This document shows, in pieces, positions 1-8,471 of a DNA stretch of 64,000 nt. The translations under genes were made by a program, and so were the position numbers. The stretch is taken from NCBI GenBank assembly GCA_964550895.1, contig CAZKAP010000001.1:74526-138525 (forward strand). Direction: 5' to 3'. The notes beneath the pieces were generated by a model. It was given only the letters and a program-made list of their open reading frames with translations. It ran no database searches and was not told the DNA's origin. Source of the stretch: CAZKAP01 sp964550895. GTDB taxonomy: Bacteria > Bacteroidota > Bacteroidia > Flavobacteriales > Flavobacteriaceae. Positions within the stretch are counted from its first letter, which is position 1, and each line of letters starts with the position of its first letter.

Positions 1-546
1 CACCTCACCTTCGATCATCCACAGGGAGGCGATCTGCGGCTGAACTGGTACGACGGCGGAATCATGCCCGACCTGCCAGACGAACTAAAGGATGACGAAT
101 TCATTGGAGATGGGGGCGGCGGCACGGTCATGTATGGCGATAAGGGCATACTGGTAACCGATACGTATTCCCGAAATGCCCGACTGCTTCCATCGGGTCT
201 CATGAGCCTTTTCTCCCGGCCGGAACCCACCCTGAAGCGGATAGAAGGCGGTATGGATGGTCATATCGCCAACTTTGTACAGGGGTGTCTGACGGGCAGT
301 CCGACATCCTCAGATTTCTCACGGGCCGGACGGCTGACGGAAATCGTCCTAATGGGTAACTTAGCCGTACGGTCCTTCCAGCACAAGGAGCGGGTTCCAC
401 CGGCCTTTCCCGGAGGACGCCCTGGTTTTGAGTATCCCGGGCGCAGGAAGTTGCAGTGGGACGGAGCGAAAATGAAAATCGTAAACTACGAGAAGGCAAA
501 TGAATGGGTCAAACGGGAATACCGGGAAGGCTGGTCTCTGGAATAA
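1..546 (+). CDS. Gfo/Idh/MocA-family oxidoreductase, C-terminal part (5' end outside window)
   Basis: The reading frame is open from base 1 and ends at TAA 544-546, leaving the last 181 residues. The segment starting WYDGGIMP, followed by acidic residues and the Gly-rich turn GDGGGGTVMYGDKGILV, is typical of the C-terminal substrate domain of secreted Bacteroidota dehydrogenases of this family. These enzymes oxidise or epimerise sugars and inositols with a tightly bound NAD(P). The N-terminal Rossmann fold and any Tat or Sec signal lie outside the window, so substrate and localisation cannot be judged. The next gene follows after 18 bases on the same strand. Confidence 0.8.
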   Translation, partial: HLTFDHPQGGDLRLNWYDGGIMPDLPDELKDDEFIGDGGGGTVMYGDKGILVTDTYSRNARLLPSGLMSLFSRPEPTLKRIEGGMDGHIANFVQGCLTGSPTSSDFSRAGRLTEIVLMGNLAVRSFQHKERVPPAFPGGRPGFEYPGRRKLQWDGAKMKIVNYEKANEWVKREYREGWSLE

Positions 547-564
547 ACGTGTAAAAATGATAGT

Positions 565-1089
565 ATGGTAACCATGGCGAATGGGCCGCGGAGGCTGGCG
601 GCCTTAATACTGGACGGTATTTTCCTGGGAGCGTTTCTCTACGGGCTCTGGTATATTAACATCAGCAGTGCGAGGAGTTTCTTTTTCTACCTGCCCATAG
701 TTATACTGGGCCTGGTGTATAAGCCTTTTATGGAGTACTATTACGGGGCGACCCTGGGAAAAATGCTATTACGCATCCGCGTGGTGGACCGGTCGTACCG
801 TACTATTGGATTCACGACATCCCTGCTGAGAAACTGCATTCTATTTATCGTACCCCTGGGAACTATCCCCTTCTATTTTATGGCATTCCAGGATCCCCTG
901 GTGGTCAACCAGCCGAGTTTCACTGATTTCTCTACGGCTTTTACCCTGTACTATCCTCAAGTCATGTCCATTGCACTTATTCAGCTGGGGGTTGTTGCGG
1001 TCGATGGTGTCTTCCTCCTGGTCAACGGTCGAAAGGGCAATCTGAGCCTTAAAGACCTACTGGCGGCGACCTGCGTCATTCAGTCCTGA
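565..1089 (+). CDS. RDD family integral membrane protein
   Basis: A 174-residue protein with about four hydrophobic segments (roughly residues 11-31, 38-58, 89-108 and 133-155). It carries the two hallmarks of the RDD domain: an Arg-Ala-Asp pattern in the first helix (RRLAALILDG) and the motif GATLGKMLLRIRVVD near residues 61-75. RDD proteins are poorly characterised; some have been proposed to move ions or small solutes, but no function can be given here. A second ATG at 574 would shorten the protein by three residues and fits the usual RDD start equally well. The stop is followed by a convergent radical SAM gene. Confidence 0.8.
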   Translation: MVTMANGPRRLAALILDGIFLGAFLYGLWYINISSARSFFFYLPIVILGLVYKPFMEYYYGATLGKMLLRIRVVDRSYRTIGFTTSLLRNCILFIVPLGTIPFYFMAFQDPLVVNQPSFTDFSTAFTLYYPQVMSIALIQLGVVAVDGVFLLVNGRKGNLSLKDLLAATCVIQS

Positions 1090-1101
1090 TCAAACCCTAC
1101 A

Positions 1102-1126
1102 GCCCTTCAAATGGCACCGGAAGGGC
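1102..1126. terminator. Hairpin between convergent genes
   Basis: GCCCTTC (1102-1108) and GAAGGGC (1120-1126) form a perfect 7-bp stem around an 11-base loop, between the RDD gene and the convergent radical SAM gene. No T-run follows on either strand, so termination is only suggested by position. Confidence 0.3.
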
Positions 1127-1127
1127 A

Positions 1128-2222
1128 TCACAACAGTCTGAGCTGGCCCGAATCGTCCGGTATATGGCGAAACTCCTCCGGATAACGAACAAACGCTTCT
1201 CGATTCAGGGAAGGTATGGGATTTCCCTTGAAATACTTGCGTCTGCCGATTCGTATGAGTTGCTGAATCTGTTCCGCAACCGGCCCTGTTCCAGTTCCCC
1301 GCAGGCCAAATCGGGCCTCGTTCAACTGCCCTCCATGACAGGAGCGGATCTGGCTGAGTATCCGCTCTGCGCGATCCGGAAATTCCCGCTTCAATGCATC
1401 CGAAAAAAGATCCCCGAGTGCTCCGTTGAGTCTGACCAGCGCGGCACCCATTGAGCATGCCCCGGCTGCAGATGCATCTTTGGCCATAGCTACAATCTCA
1501 TGACTGTTGAGGCCGGGAATAATCGGAGCGATCATGACCGAGACCGGAACTCCCGCCCTGGAAAGGGCCTCGATGGCACGTAAGCGGCTCGGGTAGGATG
1601 CAGTCCTCGGTTCCATAGCCCGGCGCACTTCTTCGTCCCGGGTGGTGAGCGAAATATGAACCCTCACAAGTTTCAGAGAGGCCAACCGGCCCAATACATC
1701 CCGGTCCCTCAGAACCAATGCGTTCTTGGTAATGATACCGACCGGATTTCGGTGGGCCAGAAACACCTCCAGGCACCGGCGAGTGAGCCTTAACTTTCGT
1801 TCCGCTGGCTGATAGCAGTCTGTATTTCCGGACAGGAACACCGTCTCGGGGCTCCAGACGGACGCCGCTAGCTCCCGGTGCAATAATTGAGCCACCGCAG
1901 GCTTGTACAAAACGGTCCTCTCAAAGTCCAGGCCAGGCGAATAGCCCCAGTATGAATGAGTGTTCCGTGCATAGCAGTAGGTACATCCGTGTTCGCAGCC
2001 CTGATAGGGATTAAGGGAATATTTCATAGAAAGATCCGGGCTGTCAACCCGGTTAATCACCTTTCTGGGAAAAACGGCGAGCAGGCGCGTTCGTTCGTTT
2101 CGAGTTTCCCCACCATACCTGTGCTGGTATTCGAGGAAATCGCGATCGTCTTCCGTTTTTCTGCTCTCAAAGCGGCCTTCGGGGTTTTCCGAAATGCCCC
2201 TTCCCTTCAATGGAGGATTCAT
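1128..2222 (-). CDS. PA0069-type radical SAM protein (spore photoproduct lyase-like)
   Basis: A 364-residue radical SAM protein. The cluster-binding motif CEHGCTYCYAR (Cys76, Cys80, Cys83) follows SLNPYQG, the arrangement of the PA0069/Rv2578c group that is distantly related to spore photoproduct lyase. The barrel continues with GNTDCYQPAE and VRVHISLTTRDEEV, also typical of this group. The proteins should bind a 4Fe-4S cluster and cleave SAM, but their substrate is not known to me. The first ATG at 2222 is used; a TAnnTTTG element lies just upstream. The gene is monocistronic, running towards the RDD gene. Confidence 0.85.
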   Translation of the reverse strand: MNPPLKGRGISENPEGRFESRKTEDDRDFLEYQHRYGGETRNERTRLLAVFPRKVINRVDSPDLSMKYSLNPYQGCEHGCTYCYARNTHSYWGYSPGLDFERTVLYKPAVAQLLHRELAASVWSPETVFLSGNTDCYQPAERKLRLTRRCLEVFLAHRNPVGIITKNALVLRDRDVLGRLASLKLVRVHISLTTRDEEVRRAMEPRTASYPSRLRAIEALSRAGVPVSVMIAPIIPGLNSHEIVAMAKDASAAGACSMGAALVRLNGALGDLFSDALKREFPDRAERILSQIRSCHGGQLNEARFGLRGTGTGPVAEQIQQLIRIGRRKYFKGNPIPSLNREAFVRYPEEFRHIPDDSGQLRLL

Positions 2223-2237
2223 ACATAGGATTTATTC

Positions 2238-2245
2238 CAAATTTA
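2238..2245 (-). promoter_or_regulatory. Bacteroidota -7 element upstream of the radical SAM gene
   Basis: On the minus strand the octamer is TAAATTTG, a perfect match to the TAnnTTTG -7 consensus, 15 bases before the ATG at 2222. No clear TTTG -33 box is visible at the expected distance, so usage is uncertain. Confidence 0.45.
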
Positions 2246-2341
2246 GGAATATATCCCATTGGTATTGCTTCATTTTTTTTTGGTATTTCTACGATCTCTC
2301 CGTCGGTGGTCTATGCGAATCCGGGGCGTTGCGAACACGGT

Positions 2342-3115
2342 CTATTCGCCGCTAAACTCGGGTGGTCTCTTCTCCAGGAATGCTCGGGTTCCCTCTGTAA
2401 AATCCGCAGTTCCAAAGCAGGAGCCGAATTCCTCTATTTCCCGTTCGAAGCCCTTCTCAGGATTCCTTACCCCCGCATTTACGGCGCGTATGGCACTGCT
2501 TATGGCTGAGGGAGACTGCTTGCCAATGGTCGCGGCCAGCTTCAGGCAGGTATCCATCAGGGATGCTGCAGGCACCACACGGTTTAGCAGTCCGTAATTC
2601 GCCGCGGTTTCCGCGTCGATATGCCGGGCCGAGCAAATCATCTCGAGCGCACGACCCCTGCCGACCAGAAGAGGCAACCGCTGGGTTCCCCCGTATCCGG
2701 GTATCAGCCCGAGGCTCACCTCGGGTAATCCCATACGCGCAGTATCACTGCCTATTCGCATATGACACGACATGGCCAGTTCGAGTCCTCCTCCGAGGGC
2801 ATATCCATTTACAGCGGCGATAACCGGGGTACCCAGGTTCTCGATAAAGTTGAATACTATTTCCTGACCATGGGCGGCAAGCCGGGTTCCCTCTTCCTTA
2901 CCAAAGGATGAAAACTCGGATATGTCCGCTCCTGCCACAAAGGCCTTCTCGCCGGAACCCGTAAGCACAATGACTCTGACACCGGAATCTGCCTCGAGTT
3001 CAGACAGCACTTCGTGCAGAGTTTGAATGGTTTCCCGGTTCAGGGCATTTAGCTTATCCGGCCGATTGATGGTGATTACGGCTACCACACCGTGTTTTTC
3101 CTGGGTCACTAACAT
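2342..3115 (-). CDS. Enoyl-CoA hydratase/isomerase family protein
   Basis: A crotonase-fold protein of 257 residues, the normal length. It has the CoA-binding and oxyanion-hole segment AFVAGADISE, the helix motif YALGGGLELAMSCH containing the first catalytic Glu, and LPEVSLGLIPGYGGTQRL containing the second. Both acids of true hydratases are present, so hydration of 2-enoyl-CoA is likely, although crotonase specificity cannot be read from sequence. I chose the ATG at 3115, one base after the histidine kinase stop codon, because it fits the family's usual N-terminus; an ATG at 3151 in the same frame would add 12 unconserved residues and overlap the kinase gene. Confidence 0.88.
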   Translation of the reverse strand: MLVTQEKHGVVAVITINRPDKLNALNRETIQTLHEVLSELEADSGVRVIVLTGSGEKAFVAGADISEFSSFGKEEGTRLAAHGQEIVFNFIENLGTPVIAAVNGYALGGGLELAMSCHMRIGSDTARMGLPEVSLGLIPGYGGTQRLPLLVGRGRALEMICSARHIDAETAANYGLLNRVVPAASLMDTCLKLAATIGKQSPSAISSAIRAVNAGVRNPEKGFEREIEEFGSCFGTADFTEGTRAFLEKRPPEFSGE

Positions 3116-3116
3116 A

Positions 3117-4577
3117 TCATCTGCTATTGGGTTTCTTACGGAGGTAGACACTGAAGGTACTGCCTTCGCCGGGTACTGACTTCACCCTAAGCTCCCCTCC
3201 CTGGTGTTCGATCATGCTCTTTACCATGGCCAGGCCCAGTCCCATACCGCTGGATTTGGTGGTGAACTTGGGCTCAAATATCTTTTCCAGGTGGGATTCA
3301 CTGATCCCGATGCCGTTGTCGGTCACCCGGATCAGTACACTGTCCCCGATATCGCCGACCCTTACGGCAATATCGGGCTCCCTTCCTTCCGGAACGGCCT
3401 GTATCGCATTCTTGACCAGATTATTAACGGTACGGATCAGCTGGGTACGGTCCCATTCCAGCTCGATGGAGGAATGGGTGCTCTCGAATTCGATACTGGG
3501 GCCGCTAAACACTTCCAGGGTCCGGCGTATAACGGAAACCGCATCGACGGTCTCGAACTTCATCGAGGGCATCCTGGCGAAATTGGAGAATGCCTGGGCA
3601 ATATCGCTTAAGGTATCGATCTGCTGGATCAGAGACTCGGAAAACTCAGAAAACCGCTCACTGGCCTGTTCGGGACCCTGTTGCATACTGCGCTGCATAC
3701 TCTGGACGTTGAGCCGCATCGGAGTCAGGGGGTTCTTGATCTCATGGGCCACCTGCTTGGCCATTTCCCGCCAGGCGTACTCCCGTTCGCTTTGCGCGAG
3801 TTTGGCCGCGCTGTCCTCGAGCTGATCGATCATGGCATTGTAGGAATTGACCAAAGTGCTTACCTCTGTACTGGCACCGCGTATGGATATTTTTTCATTG
3901 CGCCTGTCGAATTGCGTCCGGGCAATACGGGAACTGATGGTTTTGAGGGTATGGGTGATGTAACGGGTAAGCAGGTAGGCGAGGATCACGGCTGACGCTA
4001 GCAATATGATGTACACGCCTCCCAGGCGCCATAGGAATTCCTTGAGTTCCATGTTGCTAAAGGAATTATCCTGGTAATAAGGCAGGTTAATAATCCCTAT
4101 CGGTTTAAATCGAAGGTCGTTCAGGTATATGAAGGACGAGAAGTAGGATCCCTCTTCTGTGGTTTTGGAAACCATATGCCGGTGACCTGGATTGTTCATG
4201 AGACCCTCCAGTATGGAAACGTCCAGGCAGTCCGATATGGAATCGTTGTTGATCAGAGGCCGGGAACTCAGGATCAACTCTCCTTGAATATCGTAGATGT
4301 TGAAGTCAACTTTCAGTACCTCGGCAATCCTGTATACTTCCTCGGCAAAAATCAGGTCCAGATACTCCGAGGTAGCCGGGTAGGTCGTTTCCTCCAATTC
4401 GTAGCGAATACGCTGCAGAACCTGTGATTCCTTACGCTTCAGCCGGTCTCTGTGGTAGTCTCTGGATTGCTCATTGTACTGGTTTACGGTGATTACGGCG
4501 ACGAGTATAGAGGAAAGGATCACCAAAGAGATCATTCCAAAGAAAATCCGGGACCGAAGGGATTTCAACGAGAACAC
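3117..4577 (-). CDS. Membrane sensor histidine kinase (NtrY-like)
   Basis: A 486-residue two-component kinase. Membrane segments lie at about residues 11-31 and 185-205 and enclose a periplasmic sensor domain of about 150 residues with no motif I recognise. A HAMP-like linker follows, then the H-box AHEIKNPLTPMRLN with the phosphoacceptor His278. The ATP-binding domain has N-box NNLVKNAIQA (about 385-394), DNGIGIS (420-426) and GMGLGLAMVK (444-453). All catalytic boxes look intact. No response regulator is encoded nearby, so the kinase is an orphan within this window. It precedes and nearly touches the enoyl-CoA hydratase gene, suggesting one transcript. Confidence 0.9.
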   Translation of the reverse strand: MFSLKSLRSRIFFGMISLVILSSILVAVITVNQYNEQSRDYHRDRLKRKESQVLQRIRYELEETTYPATSEYLDLIFAEEVYRIAEVLKVDFNIYDIQGELILSSRPLINNDSISDCLDVSILEGLMNNPGHRHMVSKTTEEGSYFSSFIYLNDLRFKPIGIINLPYYQDNSFSNMELKEFLWRLGGVYIILLASAVILAYLLTRYITHTLKTISSRIARTQFDRRNEKISIRGASTEVSTLVNSYNAMIDQLEDSAAKLAQSEREYAWREMAKQVAHEIKNPLTPMRLNVQSMQRSMQQGPEQASERFSEFSESLIQQIDTLSDIAQAFSNFARMPSMKFETVDAVSVIRRTLEVFSGPSIEFESTHSSIELEWDRTQLIRTVNNLVKNAIQAVPEGREPDIAVRVGDIGDSVLIRVTDNGIGISESHLEKIFEPKFTTKSSGMGLGLAMVKSMIEHQGGELRVKSVPGEGSTFSVYLRKKPNSR

Positions 4578-4642
4578 GGCGATGAGGCTTTCCTCAAAAG
4601 TAGGAAATTAAGCGGCGCGAGCGGAGGATCACGGGTTTCCGA

Positions 4643-5188
4643 TCAGATATCGTCCCTTCTCAACCGGACCCGCTTGTACCAGCGCACCCCGAGCATAATC
4701 AGCACGGCCAGGGCGAACAAACCGAGTACTCCATAGACCCAGTAGAGCGAACTCTTGAGTACGACCAGGAATACGGCGGCGAACAACACCAAAGTGGGTA
4801 CTTCGTTCCAGATGCGCATATAATGGGAGGTATATCGAATCTCGTCTCGCTGGAGCTGAAGATACATCAAGTGACAACGCCCGTGGTATACAAATAGCAA
4901 CAGGACGAAACCCAGTTTGATCAGCATCCAGGTCTGCTGCAGCAGGGATGGCACAAGCAAAAGCAGGCCCAATGCCGTCAGGGTGCAGAGTATGGCTGAG
5001 GGCCAGGTAATAATCAGCCAGAGCCTGCGTGTCATGAGCTTCAGGTGCTGGGTGAGTATGGACCGACCGGGCTCTTCCCGGCCATACGCCTCGATCTGAT
5101 TGATGAAGAGCCTGGGGATATAAAACAGGCCGGCGAACCAGGTGACCACGAAGATGATATGCAAGGCTTTGATATACTGATACGCCAT
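4643..5188 (-). CDS. hemJ: HemJ-type protoporphyrinogen IX oxidase
   Basis: A 181-residue polytopic membrane protein. The N-terminus YIKALHIIFVVTWFAGLFYI, with a conserved His at residue 10, is the signature of the HemJ (UPF0093) family, which oxidises protoporphyrinogen IX to protoporphyrin IX in many bacteria lacking HemG and HemY. Four or five hydrophobic helices follow, with the Lys/His-containing stretch IKLGFVLLLFVYHGRCH near residue 100. It starts two bases after the stop of the VPS10-like gene and probably shares its transcript. The rest of the haem pathway is about 5 kb away, supporting the call. CopD-like annotation would describe the same fold less precisely. Confidence 0.85.
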   Translation of the reverse strand: MAYQYIKALHIIFVVTWFAGLFYIPRLFINQIEAYGREEPGRSILTQHLKLMTRRLWLIITWPSAILCTLTALGLLLLVPSLLQQTWMLIKLGFVLLLFVYHGRCHLMYLQLQRDEIRYTSHYMRIWNEVPTLVLFAAVFLVVLKSSLYWVYGVLGLFALAVLIMLGVRWYKRVRLRRDDI

Positions 5189-5190
5189 CC

Positions 5191-8100
5191 CTAATCTTCC
5201 TTCACCGTGAGATAAGGCAGGCGCGCCTCGGTAAACGCCTCGTTAAAGGCCTGAATATCCGCGTTGATCACTTCCCGGAACTTCGCGAGCTCCTGCTCGA
5301 TGGCGGCCGTGAGTTCGGCACGCACGGCCTTGTCCTGTTCGGTAGGAGGAAAATCATCTATGGAAACCAGGCTGTTGATATGGGCCAGCTTGTTGGTGAG
5401 CTTAATGGGAAAATTCAAAGGATCCTGTGAGCTTCGGTTGCGGGTCTGGTACAGGGCCTTCTCAATGGATTCGAGCCGTTCACTGATCGCTTCCCCCCGG
5501 GCCAGGAGCGAATCCTGGCCCTCGTGATCCCCGTAGTTGTCCTTGAAGGATTTCAGCTTGGTCCGGATCGACCTGATCTGTCGAATCGTGCGGTGTGCCT
5601 GATCTATAGTGGAGTTGATTTCCGAAATGAAATCGAATTGCTCCTGCATCTGGCTGACACTCACCTCCGCCCTCGGGTCGGGCAGGATCTTCAGGGTCTT
5701 GCGAATCGTTTTGCCGTTGACATCCAGCTCAAGCTCGTATTCCCCGGGCACTGCCCTGGGTGCATCCAGGCTGGCCCACCAGAGAATCATTCCGTCCAGT
5801 CGCGTCGCGCTTTCACCCCGGGTATCCCAATGGTGCTTGTTCAGTCCGGCATGGGGCTCCAGCTTTCGGTCCTTTTCACGGGAGGCCCGGCTGAACCGTG
5901 CCAGGGTGTCCCCCTGCTTACTGAAGTAGGTCAACGCTATGCTATCCTGCTCGGAGAGCTCGGGAAGATAAAAATAAGCGGTCACACCCGATTCCTTATT
6001 TTCCCCAGCCAGTAGTGAGCTTCGGGCAGCACGGCCACCCTTGGTCCGGTAAGCATCCGCGGGTGTGAACAGGCGAGGCTCTTCTGTACTGCCATTCCTG
6101 GCGACTTCCTGGATCACCCCGAGGTCGTCGAGAATCCATAGGCTGCGCCCCTGAGTGGCCACGATCAGGTTATTCTCTTTGATCATCAGGTCCGTTATGG
6201 GCACTATGGGAAGATTCAGCTGAAGGGATTGCCAGTTGCGGCCGTCGTCAAAGGAAACATACAGACCGGTCTCCGTTCCGGAGTAGAGAAGGCCGGGAAC
6301 CTCGGGGTCTTCCCTGACCACGCGGGTGAAATGCTCCCGTTCAATACCCCGGTCGATCCGTTCCCAGGTCTGACCGAAGTCGGTGGTTTTGTAGAGGTAC
6401 GGGCTAAAGTCCCCCAACTTGTAGCGGGTAGCCGCCATGTAACAGGTACCGGGCTCATGGGTCGAGGCCTCCAGGCTGTTGACCATACTCCACTCGGGGA
6501 ATCCCTCAGGAGTTACCTCCGTCCAGCTCTCGCCATTATCCCGGGTCAGATGAACGCGGCCATCATCGCTGCCCACCCACATTACACCGGGCCTGGTCGG
6601 GCTCTCGCTGGCCGCAAAAAGGGTACAGTAATACTCGACCCCGGTATTGTCCTGCGTTATGGGCCCCCCGCTGGAAACGAGTTTCTCGGGATCATTTCGG
6701 GTCAGATCACCACTGAGAACCTCCCAGCTCTGCCCCTGGTTAGTACTCCGGTGGACATGGTTGGAAAGGGCATAGAGAGTGCCCGGCTGGTGCTTGCTGA
6801 AAAATACCGGAAAGTTCCACTGGAATCGGTATTTCATTCCCTCGGCCCCATATCCCATGGGGTTATCGGGCCAGACATTTATGGCGCGCTCCGTCTTGTT
6901 TCGATGATTCATTCGGGTGAGGTATCCCCCATATCCCCCGGCATACACGATTTCGTCGTCGGTAGGATCGACTGCGATATGTGCCGATTCATGGCCGGCA
7001 GTGGGCTCCCAGTCCTCCTCGTCTATGTAGTAGCCGTCCGAACGGTGCCGAATGCGCACGGTCGAGTTGTCCTGCTGTGCTGCGTAAATTCGGTAGGGAA
7101 AGGCGTTGTCCACGGTTACCCGGTAGAATTGAGAAGTAGGTTGGTTGTGGTAGGTCGACCAGGTTTCTCCTCCGTCATAGGTGACCTGGGCTCCCCCATC
7201 ATCCCCTATGATCATGCGGTTGGGGTCTTCCGGCGCTATCCACAGGTCGTGATGGTCACCGTGGGGAGCGTTGTAGGTGCTGAAAGTTGACCCTCCATCC
7301 GTCGACTTGTGGTAGCGTACGTTCAGCACATAGACCACATCGGGATTCCGGGTGTCGGCATATACCCGGGTGTAGTACCACGCCCGCTGCCTCAGCTTGC
7401 GTTCCGAATTTACCTGCTTCCAACTCTTACCTCCGTCTTCGCTGCGATAGAGGCCGCCCTTGTCTTTGTTCTCCACCATAGCCCATAAGCGGTCGGCTTT
7501 TACCGGGGATACTGCGATCCCGATGATACCCAGGGTATCCCCGGGAAAGCCCGGGTTATCGGATATGCGTTCCCAGGTTTCGCCCGAATCAGAGCTTTTC
7601 CAAAGGGCAGAACCCTCGCCTCCACTGCTGAGGCTGTACGGGGTTCGCTGTACCCTCCAGGTCGAAGCGTATACGATGCGGGGATTCAGGGGATCGAAGG
7701 ACAGATCCACTGCACCGGCCATGTCATTGGAAAACAAGACCTTTCTCCAGGTATCTCCCCCATCGATCGACTTGTATACCCCCCTGTCGGGCGTAGGCGT
7801 ATAGATATTGCCCATCACCGCGGCGTATACAACCTCGGGGTTGTCCGGGTGTATGCGCAATCTGGAAACATGACGACTTTTGGGAAGGCCGACGCTCTTC
7901 CAGGTTTTGCCCGCGTCAACGGATTTCCAGATGCCGTAACCCGAGGAGACGTTACCCCTGACGGTCTTCTCGCCGCCACCTGCGTAGAGCACGTTGTGAT
8001 CGCTGGGAGCCACGGCTATGGCGCCTATGCTGCCCCCGAAATAGCCGTCAGAGATATTCTCCCATTCCCTGCCTCCGTTTCGGCTGCGCCATACGCCACC

Positions 8101-8337
8101 CCCCGTGGCCCCGAAATAGAACAGATTGGGTTCTCCCTCCACTCCTGCGACTGCCGCCGATCTCCCACCCCTGAAAGGACCTATAGACCGGTACTTGAGC
8201 TGACCAAAGAGGGAGGTGTCCACGATAGCCAGGGAACGCCGTGCTTTTCGGGATCGCTGCGCCTGCACGCCGTGGTTTTCTGAAATCAGGATAAGGGCAA
8301 ATAGCCACAGGACCGCCTTGAGGTAGCTCAGCTTCAT
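5191..8337 (-). CDS. Secreted VPS10/sortilin-like BNR-repeat protein
   Basis: A 1048-residue protein with a signal peptide (MKLSYLKAVLWLFALILIS, cleavage expected after VQAQ). Many Asp-box-like repeats follow, such as SVDAGKTW, SIDGGDTW, SSDSGETW and SEDGGKSW, predicting the large beta-propeller of the VPS10/sortilin and sialidase superfamilies. The C-terminal 300 residues form a beta domain and then a helical segment. In Bacteroidota these proteins are often labelled glycosyl hydrolase, but no catalytic residues of a hydrolase family are evident, so no enzyme activity is assigned. A paralogue of the same layout starts at 39927. There is no obvious type IX sorting domain. hemJ follows after two bases. 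Confidence 0.85.
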   Translation of the reverse strand: MKLSYLKAVLWLFALILISENHGVQAQRSRKARRSLAIVDTSLFGQLKYRSIGPFRGGRSAAVAGVEGEPNLFYFGATGGGVWRSRNGGREWENISDGYFGGSIGAIAVAPSDHNVLYAGGGEKTVRGNVSSGYGIWKSVDAGKTWKSVGLPKSRHVSRLRIHPDNPEVVYAAVMGNIYTPTPDRGVYKSIDGGDTWRKVLFSNDMAGAVDLSFDPLNPRIVYASTWRVQRTPYSLSSGGEGSALWKSSDSGETWERISDNPGFPGDTLGIIGIAVSPVKADRLWAMVENKDKGGLYRSEDGGKSWKQVNSERKLRQRAWYYTRVYADTRNPDVVYVLNVRYHKSTDGGSTFSTYNAPHGDHHDLWIAPEDPNRMIIGDDGGAQVTYDGGETWSTYHNQPTSQFYRVTVDNAFPYRIYAAQQDNSTVRIRHRSDGYYIDEEDWEPTAGHESAHIAVDPTDDEIVYAGGYGGYLTRMNHRNKTERAINVWPDNPMGYGAEGMKYRFQWNFPVFFSKHQPGTLYALSNHVHRSTNQGQSWEVLSGDLTRNDPEKLVSSGGPITQDNTGVEYYCTLFAASESPTRPGVMWVGSDDGRVHLTRDNGESWTEVTPEGFPEWSMVNSLEASTHEPGTCYMAATRYKLGDFSPYLYKTTDFGQTWERIDRGIEREHFTRVVREDPEVPGLLYSGTETGLYVSFDDGRNWQSLQLNLPIVPITDLMIKENNLIVATQGRSLWILDDLGVIQEVARNGSTEEPRLFTPADAYRTKGGRAARSSLLAGENKESGVTAYFYLPELSEQDSIALTYFSKQGDTLARFSRASREKDRKLEPHAGLNKHHWDTRGESATRLDGMILWWASLDAPRAVPGEYELELDVNGKTIRKTLKILPDPRAEVSVSQMQEQFDFISEINSTIDQAHRTIRQIRSIRTKLKSFKDNYGDHEGQDSLLARGEAISERLESIEKALYQTRNRSSQDPLNFPIKLTNKLAHINSLVSIDDFPPTEQDKAVRAELTAAIEQELAKFREVINADIQAFNEAFTEARLPYLTVKED

Positions 8338-8471
8338 TTTATCGAATATTTATACGTCCGAAAGTAGTAATTCCCACGCATATCCATTGGCAGAATTTAA
8401 CATTCGGGTAATCCCTTTCTTTTTCCGCCAATTGGAAATGTTGGTTATATTGGGCAACTGAATCTGACGAA

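Noticed and set aside
6229..7290. Long open frame (353 codons) on the plus strand
   Set aside because: It lies wholly opposite the VPS10-like gene, whose repeats and signal peptide are clear; the translation has no domain and is a by-product of GC-rich codons.
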